From NCBI RefSeq assembly GCF_900105055.1, contig NZ_FNTA01000004.1, positions 3,875,501-3,939,500 of the forward strand: a DNA stretch of 64,000 nucleotides, given 5' to 3'. The translations under genes were made by a program, and so were the position numbers. Positions within the stretch are counted from its first letter, which is position 1, and the number at the start of each line of letters is the position of its first letter. Positions 50,706 through 58,911 of the stretch are shown in pieces. This DNA is from Amycolatopsis lurida (GTDB lineage Bacteria; Actinomycetota; Actinomycetes; Mycobacteriales; Pseudonocardiaceae). A model generated the notes under the pieces. The model saw only the letters and a list, made by a program, of their open reading frames with translations, did no database searches and was not told the origin of the DNA.

Positions 50706-51826
50706 TCTTCCCCCTTGATGGGCAGGTCCACCCGGACCTGGAAGCCGCCGTCCACCACGGACGTCGTGAGCGCGCCGCCCAGCGCGGCCGCCCGTTCGGA
50801 CATTCCCCGCAGGCCGTGACCGGGCGCGGGATCGACGGCGCCACGGCCATCGTCGCGGACCAGCAGCGTCAGCGCACCGGTTTTCCGCTCGAAACTGACG
50901 TCGACACCCCGAGCCTGGTGCGCGTGGCGGACGACGTTCGTCAACGATTCCTGCAGGATCCGGTACGCGGCGCCGTCGACGGGCGCGGGCAGCTCCCCCG
51001 GCTCACCGTCGACGCGGACCTCCAACCCGGCGGCGCGAGCGTGCTCGAACAGCTCGTCGGCCTGCGCGAGACTCGGCGCGGGCGCCTTGTCCTCACCGGA
51101 CCGCAGCACGGCCAAAGTGGCGCGAAGGTCCTTCAGCGCCGAAGCGCTCGCCTCCTTGATGTTCAGCAGCGCCTCTTTCGCCTGCTCGGGACGCCGGTCG
51201 GCGACGTGCGCGGCGACCCCGGCCTGGACGTTGATCATCGCGAGACTGTGCGCGACGACGTCGTGCACCTCGCGGGCGATGGTGAGCCGCTCCTGTTCGG
51301 CCATCCGGTGCCGATGCTCGTCGGCCTGCTCGCGACGGGCCCGCGCGGCCGCCATCCCGTTGCGCACAGCCGTGCCGATCCCGACGACCGCGATCACCCA
51401 GACCAGCCCGAGCCCGGCCCGCAGATCGAAACCCGCCAGCCCGTGCCGGGCGAACAACGCGATCCCCGCCGCCGCCAGGAGCGCTCCACCGGCGCCGCCG
51501 GCGACGATCGGGCCGCGGATCTTGGTGAGCAGGAACAGCGCGATGGTCGGCAGCACGATCGCCGGTCCACCCGGGTTGCCGGACGTGTAGTAGCCGAGCG
51601 TCAGCGCCGAGGTGAGCAGGAAGATCGTCATCGGGAAGCGGTGGACGATCAGCAGCGGTACCGCGATGGCGACCAGCCACAGCACCCCGGACGTGGTCAG
51701 CTGCGGTGAGTCCGGTTGCCAGCGTGAGGCGCCGCTCGTGGCACCGAGGACGAACCCCAGCGGCAGCACCACGCGCAGCACCCGGCCCACCCAGAGGCTC
51801 CACGGAAACCGTTCTTTCAGCAGCAC
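50702..51826 (-). CDS. NarL-partner sensor histidine kinase (HisKA_3)
   Basis: The 374-residue protein has four to five helices (about 15-145) without a large outside domain, then a HisKA_3 dimerisation region with REVHDVVAHSLAMINVQAG (phospho-His). The ATPase part shows ESLTNVVRHAHQA, DDGRGAVDPAPGHGLRGMSERAA. Membrane-embedded sensing is likely (antibiotic or envelope stress in relatives). GTG 51826 is preceded by TAGCTT at seven bases, so it is probably leaderless. It is the first gene of the operon with the response regulator. Confidence 0.9.
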   Translation of the reverse strand: MLLKERFPWSLWVGRVLRVVLPLGFVLGATSGASRWQPDSPQLTTSGVLWLVAIAVPLLIVHRFPMTIFLLTSALTLGYYTSGNPGGPAIVLPTIALFLLTKIRGPIVAGGAGGALLAAAGIALFARHGLAGFDLRAGLGLVWVIAVVGIGTAVRNGMAAARARREQADEHRHRMAEQERLTIAREVHDVVAHSLAMINVQAGVAAHVADRRPEQAKEALLNIKEASASALKDLRATLAVLRSGEDKAPAPSLAQADELFEHARAAGLEVRVDGEPGELPAPVDGAAYRILQESLTNVVRHAHQARGVDVSFERKTGALTLLVRDDGRGAVDPAPGHGLRGMSERAAALGGALTTSVVDGGFQVRVDLPIKGEE

Positions 51827-51974
51827 AGGACGAAAGCTACCCGCGGCGGGGGCGCGTCGCGTCCGTTGAAAAGCGGCTTCCCGGTTACGCCGCCTGCGGT
51901 AGCCGCCACCCGGGGTGCGTCTTTCGTTTTTTTCGATTACCCTGGAGGTGCCCCGACCGGCCGAGGGAGGCGAC

Positions 51975-52460
51975 ATGGCATCGACGATCGAACAGCACAC
52001 CGTGCTGCCGCCTTCCTCCACCGAGCCGGACGCCCGTCGGGAACTCCGGCGGCTCGACGAGTTCATGGTCGCGGCATCCCGGGCCCAGCAGGCGAAACTG
52101 GTGGGCCCGGACGGTAGCGAAGTGACCCTTCCCGAGCAGGTCTACGACGTTCTCAGGGACGTCGTCAAGGCCATGTCCCAGGGCTTCGCCATCAACATCG
52201 CGCCGTTGAACGCCGTCCTGACCACCCAGCAGGCGGCCGACCTGCTCAACGTCTCCCGGCCGACGCTGGTCAAACTGCTGGAATCCGGCGAGATCCCGTT
52301 CGAGAAACCGGCACGTCACCGGCGCGTCCTCCTCAGTGACCTGCTCGAATACCGGGCGCGCTCTCGTGCGGAACGGCAAGGATTACTCGATGAGCTGACA
52401 GCTTCGGCGAGCCGGGATGGCAGCGATGACATCGTCGACGGGTTCATCCAGACTCGCTAG
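51975..52460 (+). CDS. Excisionase-like (MerR/HTH_17) antitoxin
   Basis: The 161-residue protein has a flexible N-terminus with VGPDGSEVTLPEQVYDVLRDVV, then a helix-turn-helix of the excisionase family (about 82-130: LTTQQAADLLNVSRPTLVKLLE, GEIPFEKPARHRRVLLSDLLEY). Proteins of this form are antitoxins for PIN_3 toxins (COG1569 type). GAGGGAGG lies four bases before the ATG. The toxin gene follows after two bases. It probably binds its own promoter together with the toxin. Confidence 0.85.
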   Translation: MASTIEQHTVLPPSSTEPDARRELRRLDEFMVAASRAQQAKLVGPDGSEVTLPEQVYDVLRDVVKAMSQGFAINIAPLNAVLTTQQAADLLNVSRPTLVKLLESGEIPFEKPARHRRVLLSDLLEYRARSRAERQGLLDELTASASRDGSDDIVDGFIQTR

Positions 52461-52462
52461 CC

Positions 52463-53020
52463 GTGCCCTTTCCCGCCTTCCTCGATGCTTGCGTGCTCAT
52501 TCCCATCCGATTGACGGATCTCTTGCTGCGCCTGGCCGAGGCCGGCACTTACCGCGTTCTGTGGTCGGGCGAAGTGCTCGATGAGGTCGAGCGGAATCTC
52601 GTCGGGCATTTCGGTCTTGAGCCGGCGCGGGTGAAGCGACGATTGACCGGCATGCGCTCGGCCTTCCCGGACTCCGAGGTCACCGGCTACAGGCCATTGA
52701 TTCCCGCCATGACCGATCATCCGAAGGACAGACACGTGCTGGCCGCCGCGGTACATGCGAACGCGGCGGTGATCGTGACAGCGAATCTCAAGGACTTCCC
52801 GCCCTCAGCCCTCGAGCCCTACCGGATCGAGGCGATACACCCCGACGACTTCCTGCTCGACCAGCTCGATCTGTATCCGGCTGCCACTCTTCGCTGCTTA
52901 CGCGAACAGGTCAGCGCCCTCGAACGGCCACCGGAAACGTTGAGTGAATTCCTCGAAAGATTCGAGAAAACGGTTCCCGGCTTCAGCAAGGAATCACGTC
53001 GCCTGCTCGACCGCCGGTAG
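52463..53020 (+). CDS. PIN domain toxin (PIN_3 type)
   Basis: The 185-residue protein has PIN acidic residues in AFLDACVLIPIRLTD (Asp8), SGEVLDEVERNLV (Glu about 40), KDRHVLAAAVHA (Asp about 88) and VTANLKDFPP (Asp about 111). It is longer than VapC because of a C-terminal helical extension (about 135-185). GTG start 52463. The last 27 bases overlap the end of the convergent membrane-protein gene. Together with the preceding gene it forms a type II toxin-antitoxin module. Confidence 0.85.
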   Translation: MPFPAFLDACVLIPIRLTDLLLRLAEAGTYRVLWSGEVLDEVERNLVGHFGLEPARVKRRLTGMRSAFPDSEVTGYRPLIPAMTDHPKDRHVLAAAVHANAAVIVTANLKDFPPSALEPYRIEAIHPDDFLLDQLDLYPAATLRCLREQVSALERPPETLSEFLERFEKTVPGFSKESRRLLDRR

Positions 53021-53851
53021 CCGTCGCAGGACCGAGATCATCAGCAGCACCCCGCCGATCACCTGGACGGCCAGCACCGCCACATGTCCGGTGAATCCCA
53101 TGGTGAACGCGGTGAACAACCCCCACGCCCCCGTGCCTGCCATCGCCCCGGCGCCGGTCCACACCAGCACCAGTCGCGGCCAGAACCGTCCTCGTGACAC
53201 GTTCGCCAGCGCGATCGCGGCGAGCACACCGAGCACCGCGATCACGACGTCCTGACCGCGGGCCGCGATCCCGCCGGGTCCGAACGCCCAGATCGTGTGG
53301 CCGATCGCCGTGACGAGCGCGGCGGCGATGCCGAGCAGGCCCGCCACCCCGATCGTGCCCGGCTTCACGGTGCCGGTGACGACGAACCACCAACGATCGC
53401 GGGCGTAGAGCACGAACGCGGTCAGCAGCAGAATGCCCTGCCAGGCGAAGCCGCCGTAGACGACGGCCCAAACCCAGTTCTCCAGCGGCATTTCGGTCAG
53501 CTGCGCCCGGGACAGGTCGGCGATGATCACCGGGAGGTTCAGCACGATCGGCGCGAGCAGCCCGGTGCCGATCCAGATCGGGAACAGGACCAGCGGCGCG
53601 GGGATCCGGCGGCCCCAGGAGTAGGTGAAGGCCAGCGCGAGGAGCACCGCGACGACGTCCATCCCGCCGGTGACCAGGTTCGCGAACATCATCACGTCGG
53701 AGTCCACAAAGGACGGATCGCGCAGGCCGAGGCCGCCGCCGGTGACCCAGGACGCCTTGAGGGTCAGGTACGGGAGCGTGCCCAGGATCGCGGCGTAGCA
53801 GACGATCAGGCGGACGCTGGAGATCTTGGGCGGAGCCATCGCTACGGTCAT
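52994..53851 (-). CDS. Seven- to eight-helix membrane protein of unknown function
   Basis: The 285-residue protein is hydrophobic throughout (LIVCYAAILGTLPYLTLKASW, then GGLGLRDPSF and FTYSWGRRIPAPLVLFPIWIGTGLL). The pattern recalls actinobacterial LigA-like/DUF-type integral proteins often linked to carotenoid or light-related loci, but I cannot name it. An ATG at 53839 (MAPPKISS) is an alternative start. It overlaps the PIN toxin gene tail to tail. Confidence 0.6.
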   Translation of the reverse strand: MTVAMAPPKISSVRLIVCYAAILGTLPYLTLKASWVTGGGLGLRDPSFVDSDVMMFANLVTGGMDVVAVLLALAFTYSWGRRIPAPLVLFPIWIGTGLLAPIVLNLPVIIADLSRAQLTEMPLENWVWAVVYGGFAWQGILLLTAFVLYARDRWWFVVTGTVKPGTIGVAGLLGIAAALVTAIGHTIWAFGPGGIAARGQDVVIAVLGVLAAIALANVSRGRFWPRLVLVWTGAGAMAGTGAWGLFTAFTMGFTGHVAVLAVQVIGGVLLMISVLRRLPAVEQAT

Positions 53852-53915
53852 GCTCCCCAGCGTCGGCGTCCGCGCCGCGGAAAGGCTCCCCCGCGAGCCT
53901 GGTCCGCCTCCCCCT

Positions 53916-54525
53916 TCAGAAGGAGCTGGGCAGTTTCGCCGCGGTTTCCTCGTCGGCCGGGGTCAGCGTCGCCAGGGAGATCTCGGAACGCCGTCCGAGG
54001 TACAGGTACGAGAATTCGAAGCGCAGCAGGCCGACGTCCGGGTGCAGGTACCGCTTGAGGACGATCCGCTCGCCGGAGACGTCGTGCTCCTTCCACATCC
54101 GCTCGAAGAGCTCGGACTCCTGCCGCAGCCGCTTGACCAGGTTCTTCCACGCCGGTTCGGCGATCAGGCGGGGGAGATCGACCTCCCAGTCCGGGAGCCT
54201 GCGGCGCCACTCGGGATTGGTCAGGCACTGGATCAGGGTGTTGCGGTCCTCGAACGGGATCGCGTCCAGGCATCAGCCAGGCGTAGGCGAGGATGTCGCA
54301 TCGCGCGTTGCGCACGCAGACCGGGAACGGCTCCAGTTTGTCCATCATCCGGTGGACGTTCTGGCTGAGGAGCTTGCAGTCCTTCTCCAGTGGCGGCTCG
54401 GGCGCGCCGGCGAGGGTGAGCAGGTGGGTGTGCTCGTGCGGGTCGAGCCGCTGGGCGCGGGAGATCGCGTCCAGCACCTGCTCGGACGCGTTGATGTCGC
54501 GTCCTTATTCGAGCCACGTAGTTGT
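53916..54525 (-). pseudogene. XRE-family regulator with MmyB-like ligand domain, disrupted remnant
   Basis: Read on the minus strand, sequence from about 54525 gives TTWLE, a TAA (54507-54505), then GRDINASEQVLDAIS and LDPHEHTHLLTLAGAPE. This is the end of the HTH and linker of an MmyB-type regulator. Near 54268 the frame shifts: LDAIPFEDRNTL and NPEWRRRLPDWEVDLPRL continue in another frame to KYLHPDVGLL-like sequence and the stop at 53916. In relatives LEQGRD would be expected, so TAA probably replaced a CAA (Gln). The N-terminal half of the HTH is missing, replaced by foreign sequence. The gene cannot make a normal protein. Confidence 0.75.
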
Positions 54526-54589
54526 GGTGGACGCAGAACCGCGCTGACCAGCGCCGGGGCCCCGAATCTGGGGCAGATCTGGGGCAAAC

Positions 54590-55780
54590 ATGCTCGCGTT
54601 CGACCTCTACCGGCCGCGTGTTCGGCCGGCGTTGACCGTCGTCACCGACCCGCCGGTCGCCCGGTTCGCGCGGGCGCCGTACGTGCGCGCCGTCGCGGCC
54701 TATCTCGCCGTGCGCGTCCTCGGCGTGGCGATGCTCGCCGTGATGGCGGCGCCCCGCGACCTGCCGTTGCTCGAGCGGCTCGCCGCGTGGGATGGCTGGT
54801 GGTACCTGCAGATTGCCGAGCACAACTACACCGGCGTGCCCGAACCCCTCGACGCGGCGGGCGAGCTTTTCCCTGCTGCGCCAATGGGTTTCTTCCCGCT
54901 GTACCCCGGTGCCATGCGGGTACTCGGCGAGCTTGGCGTGCCGTTGCTGGCGGCCGGGCTGATCGTGTCGACGGTCGCCGGCGTCGTCGCGGCGTGCGGC
55001 CTGCAGCGCATCGGCGAACGGGTCGGCGGGCATCGCGTGGGCCTGGTCCTCGTCGTGTTGTGGGCGGGTGCGCCGATGTCGATCACGCAGTCGATGGTGT
55101 ACACGGAAAGCCTGTTCGTCGCGCTCGCCGCGTGGGCGTTGGTCGGGGTGCTCGAGCGCCGGTTCGGCATGGCCGCGGTGTGCACGATGTTCGCCGGGCT
55201 GACCCGGTCGACCGCGGCTGTTCTAGTCGCCGTCGTCGTGGTCGCCGCTGCGATCGGTGCCGTGCGCGGTCGCGGCCGGGACCGGTGGCGGCTGCTGGGC
55301 TGGGCGGCGGTCGCGCCGCTTGGGTTGGCCGGCTACTGGGGATTCGTCGCGGCGCGGACGGGGAGCCTGACCGGGTGGCAGGACATCGAACTACGCGGGT
55401 GGGGTGTCCGGTGGGACTGGGGTCGCGAGGCGGCCGAGTACACGGTGCGGCTGCTCACCCGTGAGGGGTCGCGGTTCGAGACGCTCGTGTTGTTCGTGAC
55501 GGTCGCCGCGGTGGTCCTCGGCGTGGTCATGATCGCGCAGCGGTTGCCGTGGCCACTGGTCGCGTACGGGGTCGGTGTCGCCGTCCTCGCGATCGGTACC
55601 GCTGGGTTCCCTCAAATGCGGGGGCGTTTCTTGCTGCCCGCATTCGTGCTGCTGCTGCCCATCGCCGTCGGCCTCGCGAAACGTCGCCCGTCGACCGCTG
55701 TCGCCGTCACCCTCGCATTCGTCCTGTTCGGCTGCTGGTACTCCGCGTACTCGCTCACCGCATGGAAGCACGGCATCTAA
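54590..55780 (+). CDS. PIG-V-like membrane mannosyl/glycosyltransferase, probable prophage cargo
   Basis: The 396-residue protein has about nine to ten helices. AAWDGWWYLQIAEHNY near residue 64 is the luminal/extracytoplasmic acidic motif of PIG-V and GT-C glycosyltransferases, with Asp as the likely base. GFFPLYPGAMRVLG and SMVYTESLFVALAAWALVG follow the family pattern. GT-C enzymes use polyprenyl-phosphate sugars. As the first gene inside the prophage, it may alter the host's surface glycan (lysogenic conversion). The ATG at 54590 has no strong Shine-Dalgarno. Confidence 0.75.
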   Translation: MLAFDLYRPRVRPALTVVTDPPVARFARAPYVRAVAAYLAVRVLGVAMLAVMAAPRDLPLLERLAAWDGWWYLQIAEHNYTGVPEPLDAAGELFPAAPMGFFPLYPGAMRVLGELGVPLLAAGLIVSTVAGVVAACGLQRIGERVGGHRVGLVLVVLWAGAPMSITQSMVYTESLFVALAAWALVGVLERRFGMAAVCTMFAGLTRSTAAVLVAVVVVAAAIGAVRGRGRDRWRLLGWAAVAPLGLAGYWGFVAARTGSLTGWQDIELRGWGVRWDWGREAAEYTVRLLTREGSRFETLVLFVTVAAVVLGVVMIAQRLPWPLVAYGVGVAVLAIGTAGFPQMRGRFLLPAFVLLLPIAVGLAKRRPSTAVAVTLAFVLFGCWYSAYSLTAWKHGI

Positions 55781-55833
55781 CCGCAACCGTCCATCACACT
55801 CTGTAGCTGCGCCGTGCAGTATCGTGGTGCTGT

Positions 55834-55888
55834 ACCTCTTCGCGGAGGGATAGCCCCCGGTTTGGCCACCGGGGGCACGCGAAGAGGT
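55834..55888 (+). promoter_or_regulatory. Two-stem leader hairpin before the XRE-TPR regulator
   Basis: ACCTCTTCGCG (55834-55844) pairs with CGCGAAGAGGT (55878-55888), enclosing a second perfect stem GCCCCCGGT/ACCGGGGGC (55853-55861, 55868-55876). It starts 54 bases after the PIG-V-like stop and ends 27 bases before the regulator start. It is either terminator or a leader RNA. TGTACC at 55831-55836 is a half-site of the operator at 57156. Confidence 0.7.
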
Positions 55889-55914
55889 CGACTCCGCGAA
55901 TGAGGGTGGTCGTG

Positions 55915-57141
55915 ATGAACGACGTTCTGCCTGCCGACGCTCCGATCGGCGCACGCATCCGCTTCTACCGAAACCGGCGCGGCATGTCCCGCCCGGTACT
56001 TGGTGGCCGGGTCGGCAAGAGCGACGAATGGGTCAAGGCCGTCGAGAACGGCCGTCTGCAAACGCCTCGGCTACCGATGCTGCTCCGGATCGCGCAAGCG
56101 CTTGAGCTTGACGACCTCGCAACGCTCACCGGCGACGGGCACGCCGTGCCGGTCGCGCTGTACGCGGGTCCTCGGCACTCCGCCCTGTCCGCCGTGCAGG
56201 CTTCGCTCACCGAATACCGCGTGTCGCTGAAAATCGAGCCGGTATCTGTGCCGCACCTCGCCATCCGGCTGCGTCAAGCGTGGCTTGTACGCCACTCGTC
56301 GCCCGACCACCGAACGCAACTCGGCACACTGCTGCCTGGTCTCATCCGCGACGCGCAGGTCGCCGTGCGGGCGCTCCGCGGCGAGGAGCGACGCGAAGCG
56401 CGCCGGGTTCTCAGCGGCGTCTATCAGCTCGCCGATTTCTACGTCGCTTACCAACCGGCTCCCGAATTGGTCTGGATGGTCGCCGACCGCGCGCTGACCG
56501 AAGCGCAAGAGGCAGACGACCCGTACATGATCGCGGGCGGCGCGTGGGCGATGGTGCAGGCACTGCGCGAGGCCGGCCGCTGGGATGAGGCGGTAGACCT
56601 CGCGACCGATGCACGTGATTCGCTCGCCCGGCACCTCGACGGGGCGCCGGACGATTGGCGCGGGATGGTCGGCGCACTCGACGCAGAGGTCGCGTACGTG
56701 CACGCGCGCCGCGGTCGACACGGGTTGGCATGGGCACATTGGGAGAAAGCCGACCAGATCGCCCGGCGCCTCGGCGCCGACTACCGACACACACAATCCT
56801 CGTTCTCGCAAAGTGTCATGTCCGCGCACGCGGTCACCCTCGGCGTGGAGCTGCGCCGCACCGGCGAGGCAGTGCGCGCCGCGAACGGGTTCGACCCGGT
56901 GGCCATTCCGTCACTCGCGCGCCGCAGCCGCCACCTGATCGAGGTAGCCCGCGCGCACGCGCTCGAGGGCGACGGCGACGCGGTGCTGTCCCTGCTTGAC
57001 CGGTCGCAGCGCGTCGCAAACGAGACGATCAGCTACAACGGATTTGCGCGTGACATGCTGCGCAATCTGCGAAAACACCCGCCCACCGGGCGCGAGACCG
57101 AAGTGCGCAATCTCTGTGATCGCGTCGGGTTGGCCGCTTAG
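55915..57141 (+). CDS. XRE-type regulator with TPR-like C-terminal domain, likely prophage regulator
   Basis: The 408-residue protein has an N-terminal XRE helix-turn-helix (about 8-65: IGARIRFYRNRRGMSRPVLGG, SDEWVKAVENGRLQTPRLP) and a long helical C-terminal region (about 95-400) with TPR-like repeats (ALREAGRWDEAVDLATDAR, RHGLAWAHWEKADQIA). Such proteins are frequent in actinobacteria and in actinophage immunity regions. The ATG at 55915 is preceded by GAGGGTGG. The next promoter carries a GGTACA-N3-TGTACC palindrome that it may bind. Confidence 0.8.
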   Translation: MNDVLPADAPIGARIRFYRNRRGMSRPVLGGRVGKSDEWVKAVENGRLQTPRLPMLLRIAQALELDDLATLTGDGHAVPVALYAGPRHSALSAVQASLTEYRVSLKIEPVSVPHLAIRLRQAWLVRHSSPDHRTQLGTLLPGLIRDAQVAVRALRGEERREARRVLSGVYQLADFYVAYQPAPELVWMVADRALTEAQEADDPYMIAGGAWAMVQALREAGRWDEAVDLATDARDSLARHLDGAPDDWRGMVGALDAEVAYVHARRGRHGLAWAHWEKADQIARRLGADYRHTQSSFSQSVMSAHAVTLGVELRRTGEAVRAANGFDPVAIPSLARRSRHLIEVARAHALEGDGDAVLSLLDRSQRVANETISYNGFARDMLRNLRKHPPTGRETEVRNLCDRVGLAA

Positions 57142-57155
57142 CCCAACCGGGTGAA

Positions 57156-57170
57156 GGTACAAACTGTACC
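57156..57170. promoter_or_regulatory. Operator palindrome GGTACA-AAC-TGTACC
   Basis: Six-base arms are perfect. It lies 21 bases upstream of TAGCGT (57192-57197), the -10 hexamer of the leaderless early gene at 57205, and so overlaps the -35 region. A TGTACC half-site also occurs before the XRE regulator gene, which suggests that one protein controls both. Confidence 0.6.
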
Positions 57171-57204
57171 CCTCGACTAGTTGATCACTCCTAGCGTTCA
57201 AGGT

Positions 57205-57438
57205 GTGACTACACGAGGTTGGCGGATCGAGCGTCCGCAGCACATCAACGACGTGAACGACCGACCGACCGTGCTCACGGTCGGTGTCGTGCGGGATCAC
57301 AGGGACCAGTACCGGGTTGCCCTCGCGGTCAGCAACGGGCCGACGCTGATCCTTGACCCAACGCAGCGGGACGTGCTGATAGCAAACCTCGATGCCGCTC
57401 GCGTAGCAGCGGAACGCCTCGAGCGGAACGACCGGTGA
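57205..57438 (+). CDS. Small prophage early protein, 77 residues
   Basis: The sequence starts TTRGWRIERPQHINDV and contains TVGVVRDHRDQYRVALAVSNGPTLILDP, a beta-rich small domain. GTG 57205 is seven bases after TAGCGT, so the mRNA is probably leaderless. It is the first of five overlapping small genes. I do not recognise it. Confidence 0.6.
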   Translation: MTTRGWRIERPQHINDVNDRPTVLTVGVVRDHRDQYRVALAVSNGPTLILDPTQRDVLIANLDAARVAAERLERNDR

Positions 57439-57683
57439 GCACCCCGACGCGCCCCACCATGTCCTCGGGGTGGCGGAACGTCCGGGAGTTGACCGGAGTG
57501 AGCCTCACGGGGCAGCCGGTCGACATCTTGACCGGGGTAGTGGAGACCCCGACGGGCCTGTCGCCCGCGCTGCTGGTCGGGGTGTGCGGGCTCGTTGTCG
57601 ACGAGATGTTCGTCGCTGGAATGGTGACGGCGCTCGAGCAGGCGGCCGAGGACGCGCGCCGCGGGGATGAGCCGTTGTGGTGA
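57435..57683 (+). CDS. Small prophage early protein, 82 residues
   Basis: The protein has a Gly/Thr-rich N-terminus (SSGWRNVRELTGVSLTGQPVD) and an amphipathic C-terminal helix (MVTALEQAAEDARRG). GTG 57435 overlaps the previous stop by four bases, so translation is coupled. I do not recognise a family. Confidence 0.6.
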   Translation: MSTPTRPTMSSGWRNVRELTGVSLTGQPVDILTGVVETPTGLSPALLVGVCGLVVDEMFVAGMVTALEQAAEDARRGDEPLW

Positions 57684-58039
57684 GGCATTCCTTGATGGTG
57701 CGGCGCCGATTCGGCCGGCGGGGACACGGGCCACTGCATCGGCCGGTCGAGGTCTACAACGTCGCGGATGAGTACGAGTGGCGCTCATTCGCCGGTACGT
57801 CGCACCTGTACCCGCGGGCGCGGCTCGCCGACGAATGGGCAACGACGGTCATTGCGTGGTGCGAGCGACAGCGGGGGCCGTGGCCTGTCGGCCATGAACG
57901 GGGCGAGGTCGGCCGGGTGCGCCTCGACGCGCGGGCCCGGGCCGTGGTGGGTGCCTGCGAGCACTGCGAGCACCTGCAGCGGTTGGCGCACATGGACGTG
58001 CGGCGACGTACACGGGAGGCGCGCCGTGCACGAGCGTGA
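57680..58039 (+). CDS. Small basic prophage early protein, 119 residues
   Basis: A strongly basic N-terminus (VRRRFGRRGHG) precedes VEVYNVADEYEWRSFAGTSHLYPRARLADEWATTV. Near the C-terminus CEHCEHLQRLAHMDVRRRTRE holds two cysteines and two histidines that could bind zinc. GTG 57680 overlaps the previous stop. It is likely DNA- or RNA-binding; this is inference. Confidence 0.55.
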   Translation: MRHSLMVRRRFGRRGHGPLHRPVEVYNVADEYEWRSFAGTSHLYPRARLADEWATTVIAWCERQRGPWPVGHERGEVGRVRLDARARAVVGACEHCEHLQRLAHMDVRRRTREARRARA

Positions 58040-58277
58040 TCGAAAGCTGCTCGCCGGGATGGCGCACATAAACGCGGAGCTGGGGAACGTCACCATCGCG
58101 CTTCTCTCGACGCAGCCGGATGACGCGGAGTACGCCGCGGCGCTGCGCCAGGTCGCTACGAACCTTATCCGGGTTGGCGTGTCGTTGCTGGACCGCGCAA
58201 CCGAACTCGACGGTATGACGCTTGACCCCGGCTTCATCCTGCCCTACCCGGCGGCAACGCAAGGCGATCTGCCATGA
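58026..58277 (+). CDS. Small helical prophage early protein, 83 residues
   Basis: The protein is helical (ERDRKLLAGMAHINAELG, then EYAAALRQVATNLIRVGVSLLDRATELDG). The GTG at 58026 starts 14 bases before the previous stop, and its own stop overlaps the next start (ATGA). I do not recognise a family. Confidence 0.55.
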   Translation: MHERDRKLLAGMAHINAELGNVTIALLSTQPDDAEYAAALRQVATNLIRVGVSLLDRATELDGMTLDPGFILPYPAATQGDLP

Positions 58278-58534
58278 CCGCACCGTATGACGTGGGCAGC
58301 TATGAGCACTTCCTCGCCGAGGTCGGCGCTGGCCGCGTGTGGGTCATGGGGTTGGGCGCCGGCGCCGGGTCCGCCGAGATCCTCGTCGGCAAAGGCGGGA
58401 CCAACGCGGTGGAATTCACCGACCGCGGCTACCTGTATCGCGCGCTCGAGGACGGCGACGTCCGGATACACGGCGTCCGCGTGACGCTCGCCCGACCGAT
58501 GGCAGGCCGCGGCGGGATGCCGTCACCAGCCTGA
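58274..58534 (+). CDS. Small prophage early protein, 86 residues
   Basis: The protein reads PYDVGSYEHFLAEVGAGRVW, then a Gly-rich turn (GLGAGAGSAEILVG) and FTDRGYLYRALEDGDVRIHG, a small alpha/beta fold. The ATG overlaps the previous stop. It is the last gene of the overlapping set; 284 bases without a gene follow, with a terminator near the end. Confidence 0.55.
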   Translation: MTAPYDVGSYEHFLAEVGAGRVWVMGLGAGAGSAEILVGKGGTNAVEFTDRGYLYRALEDGDVRIHGVRVTLARPMAGRGGMPSPA

Positions 58535-58740
58535 CCACCCCGAAGACTCCCGGCGTCGTCCACCCTCGAGCGGCGTCGGGCTCGCCCCGGTCAGTAAACC
58601 TCCCCTGGTAATCCGCTGACCGGGGTTCCAAACGCCCCGTCGTCTTTCGCGTGGAGGACGGGGAGCCGGGCCGGGCCGATGACACCCGGTCCCGGCAACT
58701 GCCCGCCGTTCTGGGGAATGTGCCCCCGCGCGCGGCGGGC

Positions 58741-58776
58741 GCCGGGGGCGGGGTAGTCGAATCCCCCGCCCCCGGC
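58741..58776 (+). terminator. Terminator after the overlapping early genes
   Basis: GCCGGGGGCGGGG (58741-58753) pairs perfectly with CCCCGCCCCCGGC (58764-58776) around a 10-base loop, and ATCTCTT follows. The remaining 58535-58740 holds no gene that I can support. Confidence 0.85.
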
Positions 58777-58818
58777 ATCTCTTACCCGGAAACCCAGTGA
58801 GCGAAAGGGAGTTTGTCC

Positions 58819-58911
58819 TTGGCATACAACGAACTCTGGACTGAGGAACAGGTGCAACGACACGAAGAACGTGACGAGACACAGCGCGAGGCAAACGACG
58901 ATGAAGGCTAA
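58819..58911 (+). CDS. 30-residue acidic phage peptide (TTG start)
   Basis: Reading from TTG 58819, which follows AGGGAG at good spacing, the peptide is AYNELWTEEQVQRHEERDET followed by QREANDDEG. It is very polar and helical. It overlaps the next gene by 11 bases in another frame. The call rests on the ribosome-binding site and on coupling. Confidence 0.45.
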   Translation: MAYNELWTEEQVQRHEERDETQREANDDEG

